Assembly: GCA_030512295.1 (NCBI GenBank)
Contig: JAULSR010000002.1
Location: 9,300,001 to 9,364,000, forward strand
Length of the DNA: 64,000 nucleotides
Source: Bombardia bombarda
Taxonomy: Eukaryota > Ascomycota > Sordariomycetes > Sordariales > Lasiosphaeriaceae
Direction: 5' to 3'
Shown here piece after piece: positions 41,823-54,048 of the stretch; position 1 is the first letter of the stretch; every line of letters starts with the position of its first letter. The notes under the pieces are model-generated. The model did no database searches and had not been told where the DNA came from. It saw only the letters and a list, made by a program, of their open reading frames with translations. Position numbers and translations under genes: made by a program.

Positions 41823-42577
41823 GTGTAGGGGGTTGTTTGTTTTGTTATGTCATGGTTTTATGAGGGGGGGTAGGCGTTGGGGGGGGTCAAAAGGTTGGAG
41901 ATTTGGTTGTTAAAACTTCTGTTGCACTTTAAAAAAGGGGGCTATTACTTTGTGTTTACTGCGCACCTATTATTAATATTAATTCCCAATCATCTTTATC
42001 ATAAGTCATCCAGGATAACCTTCCTCAGCATCATCACTTCAACCCAAACCATCAGCCATATTAACCGCGATGCAGTACCAACCCCTGCCAAAATTCCACC
42101 ACAACCCAACCGCCAGCGCGACGAGGCAAGTAATAAACACCACAAGCCAGAAGCAACACCACTTCATCCTCCGAGCTATACAGAACTTTGATCAGTTTGC
42201 AAGTTACTTTGAAAGACAAGTCTAAGTGTAATGTTTGTACGGTCTGACCTTGTCTCTCGGCTCGCAGGTACTGACAGGTTCCGTCTTGTGAAGGTTGGAC
42301 ATCGCAGTCGGAAAGATCATGCACCAGAACTTCATGGATGTCGCGACATTGGTTTCCTTGATATTGGAGCTTGCCTGGGTTGCAGGTGATGTGGGAGATG
42401 GTACAAATTGGAAAGGTTTTGTTGTGATTAGGCTGGTCACTGGCATTGACTGCGATGACAACCCCTGGGATGAATCTGTGTGGAGTTTGGTCGTATCCAG
42501 TGCGCCCAACAGTTGCCGTGTTGAAGCGCTCTGCTAGGGTCTCGTCGGGAAGCGGGTTCCCAAACATTGCATGAAAT
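41823..42577. other. Intergenic region upstream of the DUF7025-like locus
   Basis: Mostly non-coding. A minus-strand open frame (42061-42714) reads VELSPTPSPVLEDWLIAVDF and NPLPDETLAERFNTATVGR, which looks more protein-like than chance but has no family I recognise, and its 5' end overlaps the plus-strand gene below. Confidence 0.35.
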
Positions 42578-43862
42578 TTGGGCAGTCGAGTGCGGACGAA
42601 ATCAACCGCAATCAACCAGTCTTCAAGAACAGGTGAAGGTGTTGGGCTTAACTCTACCATTATCGTCGGTGGCAAACACACTGATACCAATAACTCGGAT
42701 AACAAACACGACACTCAGTTTGCAACCGTCGCCGACTCGGAAGAACAATACCCTGGTTCTGGCGACGATGACCTTGTCGTGGAAGGCAAATACGGAGACA
42801 GTGCCCACAACAGCGAAAATCAGTCTGTTGCCTCCGAAGACCACGGTGCGAGTATATTTGAGCAGATTGGGAGGCTCCAGCAACAGCTTTTCGCACTCGA
42901 GTGCCAAGCAAGGCCAACCCTGAATCTGGATGTCAGTACCCTTCAAAAGGAATGGAAACATGTCAAGAAGTCTGAGGGCACCGAGAAGGAGGCCGCTCTC
43001 TGGAAGGAGGAGATGACACGAAGAAAGACCACACTGTTGAGGGAGGGTGCTTCCTTCAGAGAGGGTAGAAAGTGGCTGCGGGCGATGAGGCAGCTGGAAA
43101 CATGGTCGACGAGCTGAAGTATAATCGAAAGCTCATGAAGCTGCACAGAGGTTGGGAGCGAAGACAGAACGCCATGGTTCAGCTTAATCTCCAGAATCTC
43201 CCAAACAACAAATCTGTCGGTGACGCCGAACAGGTTGACTCAAAACCTGTTCTTGAGGGAGATGGTGACGAAACCGACACTGAGACCGACGACACCGGGG
43301 ACTTCAACTTCAAAGTAGACTGCTAGAGTCCGCTTATAAGCATGACCAGCAGGTTCTCAAATTAGTATTCGAGCGGTTGTGGGAGCGAAAGGAAAGAAAA
43401 ACGCAAGCGGAGACTCACAAGAGGAGTATTCGGCTACTCAGTCAGCACAGCATGCCGGCAACAGCCCTTGATGACAAAAGAATTCCAGAGCTGAATCGAT
43501 TAAAGTGGGAAGAGTTCAAGCTTGATGCTAAGCGCGAAAAACAGCCGGAGGAGCGTTCGTTATTTGACGTCAAAAACTATAGGGTATGTTTGCTTGTTGT
43601 ATTGTATGGGTTGTTTCATGTAGTAGGGACGAGATTCGCTGGGGCTTGTGCGTCCCTCGTATCCATGCCTTTTCTCCTGCATCGTACACAGTTAATTTTG
43701 CGTATTTCACTACCCTGCACACTTAAGTCACATGTTACAGTACCTCTTAACCAATCCACACCAGCCACACGGTATCAAGGTCAACAGAAAATTCAATCGT
43801 ATTGCAGCCTTGTTCAGTGTTGTTTGCTGTTTATTGTTGTCGCTGCGCTATGAAAATAGCAA
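42578..43862 (+). pseudogene. Coiled-coil part of a DUF7025-type protein, frame-broken
   Basis: Three consecutive frames read like one coiled-coil-rich protein: FEQIGRLQQQLFALECQARP and KEAALWKEEMTRRKTTLL to about 43110, then AAGNMVDELKYNRKLMKLHR and an acidic run to 43326, then LLESAYKHDQQVLKLVFERL and LNRLKWEEFKLDAKREK. The switches have no fitting GT-AG introns, so indels are likely. A GTATGT donor near 43587 could splice in frame to YLLTNPHQPHGIKVNRKF, ending at 43862. The order coiled coil then WEEF resembles the N-terminus of fungal DUF7025/AAA proteins, but no AAA domain is present. Relation to the next piece is inferred. Confidence 0.4.
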
Positions 43863-44188
43863 GTGCTGAGCGGCTCATGTAACAAAACTACCTACTCTTG
43901 TATCATCCCCAAACATCTTGGGTACTGACAATACGCAAATAACATTAAGACAATTCAAGTTATTACCGAAACATGCAAAAGGGTAATGCACAAGAGTGTG
44001 GATCTATATAACGATCTTCCTTACTTTATCTAATTAGGATGGAGGTTCAATGCCGCCATCTCCCGATCTTTCCCAACTTCACTTCCAGTCTTATATCTCA
44101 CCTTGACACTCTTCCCAAAGTTCAGATTGGTACTCTTCGCCAACGTTCTTTAGCTTCTGTCTTTGGTAGCTACTGGTAACTTTTCACT
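43863..44188. other. Spacer between the two DUF7025-like pieces
   Basis: AT-rich, no coding frame. Probably 5' leader of the downstream piece. Confidence 0.45.
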
Positions 44189-45877
44189 ATGGCGAGCACG
44201 AATGTTGCTACTGACGAGCTATATCATGACGATCTAACTGAAGACACGGAAGATACTACTTCTAGTGCTACGGTATCACTAATCACGAGAACGACTTCGA
44301 CACTCAATATCCAAGACCATGACCAACCCGGAAACACAAATCCAAATAACCTCACGAGGCTACGTACAAACGACATGCTAAACCTAGCAAGTTGGGAACA
44401 GTTCAACAAAGGTCACAAATACTCGGATTTCGCAATCGATGTCCTTGATGGTGAGCCGATCATCGACACGAATCTAGTTCCAGTGATGGGTTATCATGAC
44501 ACATCTTACGCCCACCTGGCCATGGGAAGTTGGATGGTGGGGCCGATTGAGAATAGCAACAGATATACGTCCCACAAGAGATCGCCGCTTCCAGAGCGAA
44601 TCCGTATCAACTCCGTGGAAATCCTCTCTGTCCTAAACAAGTATAATAACACGGTAGATCCCAGCCAATCACTGGTCATTCTTCGGCCATTCAAATCACT
44701 CGTTCAGCTAAATGAAGAGATCAGGGATGAGTTCCAGGCACTTAAGACGAACACAAATTCTGGTATTACCGATTGCACGCCGCCTGAAAAAACTACAAAC
44801 TCAGCCGACAGGACGCGATTTGAACATTTGTCGGCGCTAATAAAGTTCATGGATCAAGTACATACGTAGCCCCGGTGGTAAGCAGGCCTACCAAGTTCTG
44901 AGTGTTCATGGACTCCACCGCCAATCTGGCACCGGGCGGTCAACATATGTCGACACGACGGGACTCAGGATTAGATGTGTGTATATTGACTTTGATGGGA
45001 AACAACTAGGTCCGGTGTCCAAAGTCTTCACATTTACGACATTCATCGGCGAGATGGACGTGAGATCGCTTGACATTCACCCTATCGGAATTTACCGAGA
45101 TCTCACAACAGAGGGAAGAGATTTATCGAGTTATCTTCAATCAATGCGGCAGATATAAAGGCCTTTTATTATGCTGGTCCGGGTCTGGAGACGGGGGGTA
45201 GAATCGAGAGCGAGGTGGTAGTCGACGTTGAGGCTGCCCTTAAAAGCACGGCAAATCTCCAGAATCATTGGCAACCAGAGCTTGAGAGTCACACCAACGA
45301 CATTTATATCACCGAATACCCCTGGTATGCTCGGCAAGGTGTTTCTAGCGATCAAAGCTGGAAGAACGACTTGGTCTCTGAGGAGATTTACCGAGACTGT
45401 CAAGCGAACGGCGCATTCTTTGCAAGCTTGGTGTCATTTAGACAGCCCCCCAACTATCAAAGCCAGCAACCTCTTCCGTATCCGGACCATGATGAACCAG
45501 GCGATCCATTCCAGCACTTCCCCTCACCAGACTTCCAATCTCACATCTTTGAAGAGAATGGTTCAGGGGCGCTTGTTGCAAGGCGACAGTACCACCAGCA
45601 AGATCCACAGTTTCGGGATCAGTCCCAGTATTCTACACAGCAGCACCAACCTCGCTCTTCTGCGTTTGGCCAACAGAATATCGACTCTCTACCCGAATAC
45701 AGTCCCAATCTTTATTCCGGGGCTGATGAATTTGATATTTTTGCGTTGCAAGAAGACTCCGCTATCGTGAACGGATACTATCAACTCGCGGTCGAGAATT
45801 CGGAGAACTCCCACCACATTGATGCATTGGCTTGGGACATTGGTGACATGGCCGATGCTGAGCTTCATGCGTCATAA
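44189..45877 (+). pseudogene. DUF7025-like region, three frames
   Basis: Starts MASTNVATDELYHDDLTE. The first frame (to 44869) has LASWEQFNKGHKYSDFAIDV, INSVEILSVLNKYN and SLVILRPFKSLVQLNEEI, matching the start of DUF7025, the domain that precedes AAA ATPases in many fungal proteins. The second frame continues GGKQAYQVLSVHGLHRQ, CVYIDFDGKQLGPVSKVFTF and GEMDVRSLDIHPIG (about 44880-45157). The third (to 45877) has IKAFYYAGPGLETGGRIESE, then Gln/Pro-rich disordered sequence. Each part follows the family's order but needs frame changes without splice sites. The Walker-containing AAA domain is absent, so this is a truncated or dead copy. Confidence 0.5.
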
Positions 45878-46476
45878 TTGAGACAGGATCTGAGGTACAC
45901 TTTTCTTTTTCGTCATTTTCGTGTATTATTTTCTGGCATTTTTATTTCATTTTGTGGCGTACCACCGATTTGCAGTTTCATGTTCTGTCCTAACTTTAGT
46001 TTTTTTTTCCCCATGTATCATTATTGTCTTCTTTTTCTCGATCGTCGCCCCTTTTGTTATTGGATAAGCGCTAAATTGTTCTACCGACTGTTTTTTTGAA
46101 CTCCATCGCCAACTCTCTATCCGGCGTGTTATATCCCTTTGCCTTGGAAGTCTAATTGCTGACCGTCACGTACACTTTCTCAGTTTCATTAACAATCTTC
46201 GGCTTCAAAGGTGACTATTAGAGCTTAATCGTTGGGTTTTTTTCGGGAATGCCAGCTTTTTGACTAAGTCAAGGAGGTAAAGGAGGAAGTTCTAATCCTG
46301 GGGCTACCAAGCCACTTGTCCACCTTCTGTTGGGCAGCGGCGTAAGCCGGGCATCAGCGGGGGTGGGGCTTTTTATACCCCCGCTCCTTTCCATTGTCCT
46401 TCAAACTCTTGATGTTGATGCCTCTCACGGCATTTGCAGTCAACGAGACCAAGAGACAAACTCCGAGCGCGAAGCC
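45878..46476. other. Intergenic, no gene seen
   Basis: T-rich spacer (runs of T at 45898-46100) between the DUF7025 remnant and the HET gene. No gene. Confidence 0.55.
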
Positions 46477-48690
46477 ATGGCTTCAACACTGTGTGCCAAA
46501 TGCTCTACCCTCATATTGGATCATCTCTGGAATAACGATGTCGTCTTCCACGAGAACCTGCAAGCGCTGATTCGCTCCGCCGAGCAGGGCTGTGCCTTCT
46601 GCAACCTGTGCTGGACACTGATACAGGCAGACTGGAAGCCTGTCAACATCGAACGATGTCTGGCTGCATCATCTCCTGGATCACAAATTTCAGATCCTAG
46701 AATATATCTCCAAGGCGACTGGCAACCCCCCGACCCGGTGCCTTCTGTGCCTAGCAGGATCTACCTGAGCTGCGGAAAGATGCCCATGATGGTCGGCGAT
46801 CCTACTGTCGACGGACTATTTTGTCATTTAGACCTTTTTGCAGCCCCTGGTTTGTCGTCCCCTGCTAGATGTTCTTTCAAATCCTTATACCCAAGCTCCT
46901 TATACCTAAGCACCTACTGACATGGACGCCTTTCTTGTCAAGACTCGCCTGCCACCGCCGACTTTGGCGCGCGGTACATCACAGGCGAAAACCGCAACCT
47001 AGACCTCCTCGTCTCCCAAGTCCACAGCTGGGTCTCCTTTTGCCAGAAATACCACAAGCTCTGCAACAACGCCAGCCGCCCCTCCGCCCCCAGAACCATG
47101 CCCACGCGCCTCATCGACGTAGGCGACCCATCCTCCACCTCTCCCGCCTCCTCCACCACCCGCATCGTCCTCTCCTCCACCCTCCCCACCCCTCAGCCAT
47201 ACATCGCCCTCTCCTACTGCTGGGGTCCCGGCCCGCTCACCCTCTCCCTCACCGACGCCACCCTGCCCACCTTCCTCACCCACCTCCCCGCCACCTCTCC
47301 CTCTCCCTCCGCCAAAACCTCCCCGCTAAACTCCCTCCCCCAATCCCACCTCGACGCCATCCAACTCACCCGCGCCCTCGGCATCCGCTACCTCTGGATC
47401 GACGCCCTCTGCATCACCCAGGGCAACCGCCCCGACTGGGAGCGCGAGTCCAAGCTGATGGCCTCCGTCTACGGCGGCGCCTTCCTGACCATCGTCGCCG
47501 GGCGCGCCGCCTCCAGCCACGAGGGCTTCATCCCCAACACCCATCTGCTCCACAACCCCCATGGGGCGCCTGTCCCGCTACCGTGTGGCCCCTCACCACG
47601 CAGCCACCGGGGCCCCGACCTCGGCGCCGTCTACGCCACGATCCCGCGGTCAGCACTCCTCGGCCCCGTCAGCACCCGCGGGTGGTGTTTCCAAGAGGGC
47701 CTGCTCTCCAACCGATCACTGGTATTCGGCGAGCAACAAGTCGGCTTCCGCTGCCGGGTGCTGTCCATGTGGGAAGACGGACTGGCGACGTTCGAGAGCA
47801 AAGACGGGCCGCACCATCTCGGCGGACCGATGCCGGGGCGCGACGCGGCGGAGGTGATGAGGAGATGGTATGGGATGTTGTTCCACTTCACGCCGCGGGC
47901 GCTGACGGAGCCGCATGATGTGTTTGCGTGCGTGGCGTCGATTGCGATGCTGGTGGGACGGGTGGTCAAGTCGCGGTATCTGGCGGGGCTGTGGGAGGGG
48001 GACATGGTAAGGGGGCTGATGTGGCGGGGGAGACATGGGTTGCATCTGGGGAGCTATGAACCGCTGAGGAGGCCGCGGGCGAGTGGGTTTAGGACGGGGG
48101 AGGTGAAGGGGGGCTTGGTGGTGCGGGCGCCGTCGTGGAGCTGGGCGGCGGTTGTGGGGCCGGTGATTTGGGAGGCGGCGGGGGTGCGGAAGGAGAGGGC
48201 GTTTGTGGATAGGGAGAGTGTTTGTGTGAGGCCGAGGAATGGGGAGAGGTGGACGGTGCAGGAGGGGGTTGGGGAGGCGGATCGGTTGTTTATGCCTAGG
48301 TTGGAGCTGCAGGTGTGGGGGAGGATGGTGGAGGTTAGGAGGGCGGAGATGACGCTGGTGGAGTATCGGGACTCGTTGCCGGAAAAGGAGAGGACCGCGT
48401 GGAGGGTGAAGCATATGCCAAAGTATGATAAGTTTGGAATGTTGCTAGATGCTGCTAGTGGTGTCGTGAATGGCGGGAGGAGAAGCGTTCTTGGCTTTAT
48501 CGCATCAGCCTACTTTGACGTTGACGATGAAAAGGACACAGAAGATCTATGGTGTTTGCTAGTCGTGGTCGGACAGGGCTTGCTTCTTGCCAAGGATGTC
48601 GACGGCAAGTTTCGTCGCGTGGGCCGTTTCTTGGTAGCCGGAGATGGGTGGCCTGAGAACATCAAAGAGGTGGCAGTGGATTTGATATAG
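46477..48690 (+). CDS. HET-domain protein (heterokaryon incompatibility type)
   Basis: Two-exon gene of 706 residues. Exons 46477-46849 and 46943-48690, intron 46850-46942 (GTTTGT...CAAG) restores frame (FAAP-D-SPATADFGARYI). Seen: N-terminal LCAKCSTLILDHL and GCAFCNLCWTL (zinc-like Cys pairs typical of HET proteins), then the three HET blocks: PYIALSYCWGPGPLTLSLTD, QLTRALGIRYLWIDALCITQ with DWERESKLMASVYGGA, and STRGWCFQEGLLSNRSLVF. HET proteins mediate allorecognition and programmed cell death after cell fusion, usually together with a partner allele. The C-terminal half has no known domain (WSWAAVVGPV block). Translation start at 46477 is the first Met before the Cys pairs. Coding-strand composition moves from C-rich to G-rich. 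No defect seen. Confidence 0.9.
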
Positions 48691-49128
48691 AGATTACCTG
48701 CAAAAATTTTTTCTAAATGCAGTTTGCAACAAAGCAAATATACGTACCATTTTCTTCAACGACATACCGAAGTGGCGATATCAGAGGATATTTCGAAAGA
48801 GCCTTCAGGCAATCATGCGTCACAAAACTCTTTGATTTTCGTAAAAAGAGCGATCGGGTAGACTGCTTCGTACTGAACATAGCTGCAGAGGCGTGAGATA
48901 TTTTTTCAAGGGACTAGCAGTTCAAAGTGGTTGTCTGTTTCAATGCCAATTAACTGCCGACGTAAGGACAAGTTAGCTTGAAGGGTCCGACGACCTCATG
49001 AAATGAATATTTATACCTACCTCTATCCCTTCGACCACGATTCTCTGCCAACTCCAACGAATCTCTATCAACAGTCACACTTCAAGTAACCTACCTCGAC
49101 CTTGGGCCACCACTCACACTCACCGATC
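48691..49128. other. Intergenic, no gene seen
   Basis: AT-rich; no coding frame. Confidence 0.5.
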
Positions 49129-49628
49129 ATGAACCACCGCTCAAGAAACCAACTCATGTCCCTTTTCCCAAGCAGTGGAAACTCAAGCACGGGCAGTGGA
49201 AACTCAAGCACGGGCGAGGAGTCAACGGAAGACTGGGTGCTGGCCGACATTCGCCTCACCTCGGACTCCCACTCGGGATGACTTTCTCATGGTCATCAAC
49301 AATGTGATCCGGGAGCATAATACCACGCAACGGCACGATCGGCAACCAACTCAACGCCCATGTCATCATCCGCATCCGAGAAATCAACATCGTCGAGTAT
49401 AACCCCAATGACGGAGCCACACAGTTTAATTGCTTGTTCGACCAACAGGAAATCAGCAAGGAGGAATGGGAGACCTTGTTGCGCCTGCTTTATCGAGAGA
49501 ACGACTTTGACACTGTGCGCAAGGTGGAGGCGTTGGCGTCGGTGAAGGAGGTAGCTGGTGTGCATCTTCCTGCTCCGTCTGCCAATTTTGGTGCGAGCGG
49601 TGCAGGTGGATATGGAGGGAGGGGATAG
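49129..49628 (+). pseudogene. Small hypothetical gene, frame broken
   Basis: The N-terminal frame from 49129 (MNHRSRNQLMSLFPSSG) contains a 21-bp tandem duplication coding SGNSSTG twice (about 49174-49215) and stops at 49281. A different frame carries FLMVINNVIREHNTTQ, and a third carries QLNAHVIIRIREINIVEYN, FDQQEISKEEWETLLRLLYR and ENDFDTVRKVEALA, which looks like a helical small protein ending at 49628. These likely belonged together, but no in-register intron was found. Function unknown. Confidence 0.35.
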
Positions 49629-50278
49629 TTTTATTTCGAACATCTTTTTTTTTCTTCGTTCTGGAATACCTTATGATGGTGTTCGGTAGAGGAAATTGCA
49701 CCATCGGCTGTCAGGATGGAAGGATGTTGGGATTGATGCATGAAGACTCAGCGTGGTCATTTGTGTAAATGGCGGACTCTGGTGGAATTGTTAGTGCATC
49801 CACCCAATCTTAGTGTGTGTGGTAACAATGCCCGGTTCTGTGGCAAAATGGGTGCTGTTCTGTAGCGTTTTCGACAGAATGGCTATTATCAAGTATCTTC
49901 GTGCTTCCTTCCGAGTGTTATTTCCATGACTGACTGTGCTGCTGACGTAAGTGTTGGTATTAAGGTCATGACAATATCGCCGAGTGTGTTGGAGGAAGCA
50001 GCGTTCGGCGTTTTGGGACCGAGCAGAAATTCGGTGAATCGAACCACTCGGCGTTTTGTTCCTTCCTCCCAGGTTGTGACTTGGTATCCGTCAAGGTGCG
50101 CGACTAACAGCCAGCGCGGGCGAAAGGGAAGGCGCTAACAACAACCCCTGGAGACGCTGCGGCAGGCAGCTAAGCGGCCTTCTTCTCTCTCAAACGCAAC
50201 ACTGTTTGCGGTTCACAGCTCAGCCAATTCTCCGAACCTCCATTCCCCATCACAACAGGTCCCATTCTCACATTGGAG
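49629..50278. other. Intergenic, no gene seen
   Basis: No gene supported; contains the presumed promoter of the Zn2Cys6 gene starting at 50279. Confidence 0.5.
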
Positions 50279-51544
50279 ATGCCTCGACAAAAAACCACCC
50301 CGCAAGTCCGGCTGGCTTGCGATCGCTGCCATGCTCACAAGCTCCGCTGCCTTCGACAGGAAGGCGAGGGCGGATGTCAACGCTGCTTGCGCGCCAATGC
50401 CAGCTGTGTCTTCAGTCCGCGCCAGCGTCGAGCACCCCAAACCGCCACCAACTCAATTGCACCATCTCGCCATAATCCTGCTACCGACACTTCAGACGTA
50501 CCTAACGAGGATCTCGACCTTGATATGAGCCTCTTCAACGAGGATCCTCTCTTTGACAATCTAATTCACCAATACGACACATTTTCCCCCAACAACGTCT
50601 CTAGCACTCAGGCCGCCGGCGATAGCGACTCAGCCAGTGGCGCCGGCCTTACTGACTGGTCGACTTTTCTCTCTCTCGGCACTCACCCCGAATTCGACCA
50701 GACGCCTCCTGCCGAATGGAGCTTCAAGCTAGATTCCCTCGCTAAAGAGTCTCTTCCACAATTCGTCCCGGACTCTCCTGATGATTCTACGCCGTCCAGC
50801 AGCAGCAGCACCCCGTCCAGTTCGTCCACAATCGAAGCCGACCGCCCGACGGACCCCATCCGCTACATCAAGCACCTAGCAGACCTAAACGTGCGCCTGT
50901 ACGAGCACGCCGAAATACTCCCTCCACTAGACTCGCAGACATTGCAAAACCTGGCCGACGAAAACTGTCAGCTCTTCCCGATCGACGAAACCTTTCGCCT
51001 GACGCAGTCATTCATCGACACCACGAAGCATCTCTATCCACGCGCCCTGTCCATTTTCGACATCGGCCCTGATCGCGCCACCGTACTGCTATTACTCTCC
51101 TGTGCGAATCGGCTATTCGACATCTACGACACCGTCTTCGGCCACATGCGCAGCTGCGTCTTGCACCAAATCACGCCTATCAGCGCGGATGGGCGAAGGA
51201 TAGGGCTGCCGCAGATCCGCATTGGACGCTACGCACCTCCAAACCCGGCTGCTATCACGGTGCACATGATGATCTTTATCATGATGGCGGCAAATCTGTT
51301 TGACCAGCTGCAGGAGGTTCTTGGTGTTTTTCAACGGAACAGCTCTGACAGGGTCAACGCAAGTCACGCACGCAGAGAGGTTGAGCTCGCAGTCGGGCAG
51401 CGGACGTATTTCCCCCCTTTCACGGAGGAGGCGGGGACCGATGTTTCTCGACGTGCAAAGGCTATCGCGGGCGAGATCGTGTCAGCCCGTGAGATGTTGC
51501 TTAGAATGCCGGGTATGCTTGGAGGACGGTCAACTACTGCCTAG
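50279..51544 (+). CDS. Zn2Cys6 transcription factor (AflR-type)
   Basis: Nuclear binuclear zinc-cluster regulator of about 421 residues. The N-terminal DNA-binding domain reads ACDRCHAHKLRC...CQRCLRANASCVFSP with six Cys in the pattern C-x2-C-x6-C-...-C-x2-C-x6-C and the ACDRCHxxKLRC form common in secondary-metabolite regulators. A Ser/Asp-rich middle (poly-Ser about residue 175-190) precedes a helical C-terminal half with RATVLLLLSCANRLFDIYD and VHMMIFIMMAANLFDQL, as in AflR-like regulators. The start at 50279 (MPRQKTTPQ) is taken over 50273 because both lead directly into the domain. Single exon. It converges with the minus-strand regulator at 51574 with only 29 bp between stops. Confidence 0.86.
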   Translation: MPRQKTTPQVRLACDRCHAHKLRCLRQEGEGGCQRCLRANASCVFSPRQRRAPQTATNSIAPSRHNPATDTSDVPNEDLDLDMSLFNEDPLFDNLIHQYDTFSPNNVSSTQAAGDSDSASGAGLTDWSTFLSLGTHPEFDQTPPAEWSFKLDSLAKESLPQFVPDSPDDSTPSSSSSTPSSSSTIEADRPTDPIRYIKHLADLNVRLYEHAEILPPLDSQTLQNLADENCQLFPIDETFRLTQSFIDTTKHLYPRALSIFDIGPDRATVLLLLSCANRLFDIYDTVFGHMRSCVLHQITPISADGRRIGLPQIRIGRYAPPNPAAITVHMMIFIMMAANLFDQLQEVLGVFQRNSSDRVNASHARREVELAVGQRTYFPPFTEEAGTDVSRRAKAIAGEIVSAREMLLRMPGMLGGRSTTA

Positions 51545-51573
51545 CAAGAGGTCTACACATTCCTTCCCCGGTC

Positions 51574-53484
51574 TTACAGGTACACATCCTCTGGTCCGGG
51601 AGGGCAGAGCTCTGTCCAGCGCTGCGATTGCAAGTCATACTCCTGCGAAAACAGTCGATACCTGTTATCGTGGTGTTTCCTCTTCCATGACAACAAGACC
51701 TTATCCATCGGAGCGCCCGACATAACGACCTGAACATCGCTCACTCTGTGATATTCCGGCACCACCTTGAACCCCAAATCCTGGGCCTGGGGAGCGTCGC
51801 CAAGGGAGAAGTCGTCTTGGATGCCATCACCCTCATAAAGACCTTGCTCCTCGATCCGCATGATCTTCCGAGCTATGCACGACGTTATCCTCGCGTCCCA
51901 AATCCCCTCCCGGTGCGGCTGCGACTCGAGGAACCTTATTGCCTGTAGTCGAATCCGATGCACGCGGCATTTAATAGCAGTGTAATACAGCGGTGCAATC
52001 CAGCCAAGATCAACAACGCTGCCGCTCATGTTGAAGGGCTTTCCTAAGAAGATGCCGCCAACAACTGGTTGGTTCCGTAACTCTGCGAGTGTGGACATCC
52101 TTGCTGACTGCTTCAGTAAGAGAAGGAATAGACTCGTGTGCGAGTCAAAGACTGATTCGTCTCCCGGCTGTAGGCATGTCTCTGCCATGATGCTTGCCAT
52201 GGTATGGTGGACGCGTAACGACAGGTGCACTGTTTCAAGTTCCTCTTGACTGAAGCTCGGCACACGCTCTTCTGCGCTAGAATTACCCTGGAACGCGTCG
52301 AAAAGATGAGACCAGCGGGAAAGGCTGCGTCGAGTGGTCTGTTGGTGTTGAAGGAGGTTGTCGATAGATTCTTCTCTGTGCGGAGATGGTGTCATTCTTT
52401 CTCTTTCTCTCGCTTGATGGGTTAGGGACATGACTCTGTTGAGGATGTGTGTCATGTGCTCCCAAGCTTCTTTGATGGAGGTAAAGGCAACGATTGTTTC
52501 CAAATCTGGTAGCGCAACAACCTGCAGAATGACAGGGTATGGGTGATGGTGGTGGAATGGGTGGCGGAAAAGCTGAACCTGGAGGTTGAGCCTCGAAAAC
52601 GCTTCTACAATCCACTCGTCTGTTAAATCGCGGGACTGTTTCAAGCACAGCACTCGGCTGCCGTCCTCGTTAGTGTTGCAGGAGAGAATCTGCATCTGGC
52701 CCAGGATTCTGAGCCCATGTCGGAGATGAAGCAGCGCGGTCTGCAGTTCGCCACGCAGATAGTCGAGACAGACGAATACGATGCACGTGATGAGCGCGAT
52801 GCGGAATGAAGCCCTGTCCTTGCTCGATGAGTGCAGAGCGAGGCTGCTGATGGCCTTGGCGAAGTGCTGTAGGATGAACTCCTCTTGCTCGCCTGGGGCT
52901 GCATCCACACCGGGGTCGTTCCTCTGGCTGTCAGGGATTGCAATCCCCCGTTTATGAACAGAGCTCAAGGCCAGCACAGCATGTGAGATCGCCGGCTCAT
53001 TCAGGCTGGCTGGGATGATGAGTGTGTTCCAGAATCTCGAGGAAAACGTGCCGGGCAGTTTCGGCGCGGTCCGGTTCACGAACCACTCGAAGCAGCTGAT
53101 TTCCTTTTCACCTGAGACGAGGACAGAGGTGGATGCGGGCGCCCGGGGGACGACGGAGATGGCGGAACATGCTTGGACATTGGCAATGCCTTGTCGGCTG
53201 GGATTTCGTGCTGTCTTGTTGAAAGGGTGTCGGTCTGGACCGTAGCGGTTGCCTCCACCGCCCCAGATGCCGTAGCCCTCGCAGACACGACCGGTCGTGA
53301 TGCAGCGCTGACAGGCGGGGCGGCTTTCGTCACATTTGACCTTGCGGATCCTGTGGAGGGTGTTTTGCAGGTTAGTGAGGTCACCGAGGTAGCGGGACCG
53401 GGATAAGCTCAGAACTCACTTGCAAGTACCGCAGCCAGACTTGACCCTTGGCTTGCCCCTTTGACGATCCACTTTGCGTTCCAT
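51574..53484 (-). CDS. Zn2Cys6 transcription factor with fungal-specific C-terminal domain
   Basis: Predicted 613-residue nuclear regulator. Exon 1 is 53484-53420 (MERKVDRQRGKPRVKSGCGT), exon 2 is 53350-51574; the 69-nt intron (GTGAGT...CTAAC...CACAG) splits the zinc cluster after CGTCK and continues IRKVKCDESRPACQRC and GRVCEGYG, giving the full six-Cys cluster. The central region has RFWNTLIIPASLNEPAISHA, a pattern of the Fungal_trans_2 type domain, and repeated helices to the C-terminus. It starts about 560 bp from the divergent aldo-keto reductase gene, so it could regulate it; this is inference from position only. Confidence 0.87.
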
Positions 53485-54048
53485 GGAGACGGGGTTCACA
53501 ATTCTTCACGGTTTTAAGCGAACTGTGGGTTTGACTGTCGCGTGGTGCTTTCAATTTGTCGGGTCGGAAAGTCTGGCCTTGGGTTGGCTGAACGGCAAAT
53601 CCTCTTTATCATGTCGCAGTTGACCAGGGGCGGTGTGGTGTGGTGCTCACCGACCACCAACATACAACAGCCCCACATTCAGCTGGCCTTTTGTCTGGAT
53701 TCGCCTACTCGGAAAGTGTGTACGCTGATTGGCTGGGTTTGCGACGCGCACCTATCAGGGGTTATACGCACCCACGTCAGGTATTCGTGGTTCGGGTGTG
53801 AATAGTATCATGGAGTTAACAGGTCGGGCTGTTGGAGGAACCCGTCGAGATCTGGTGTTGTCCGTGATGCCGTCGGAGCTCAAGAGAGTATGCATGTGAG
53901 TTGTTGATGGATACCAAATGAGAACTTGGTATAAAATCACTATCCTCCAGCTGGTTCAACACTCGGATTTCACATTCACATCATCCAGCATCTCAAAGAA
54001 CATCAAAGTATATCTACCAATATCAATATCACACATACTCGCATCATC
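53485..54048. promoter_or_regulatory. Divergent intergenic region, Zn2Cys6 gene / aldo-keto reductase gene
   Basis: A 564-bp region between divergently oriented genes (start codons at 53484 and 54049). It probably holds both promoters. An A/C-rich CATCAT-type leader precedes the reductase start. No specific operator could be identified by eye. Confidence 0.5.

Noticed and set aside
46869..47918. 349-codon plus-strand frame inside the HET gene
   Set aside because: Pro/His/Arg-rich shadow; the HET frame carries all three family blocks.
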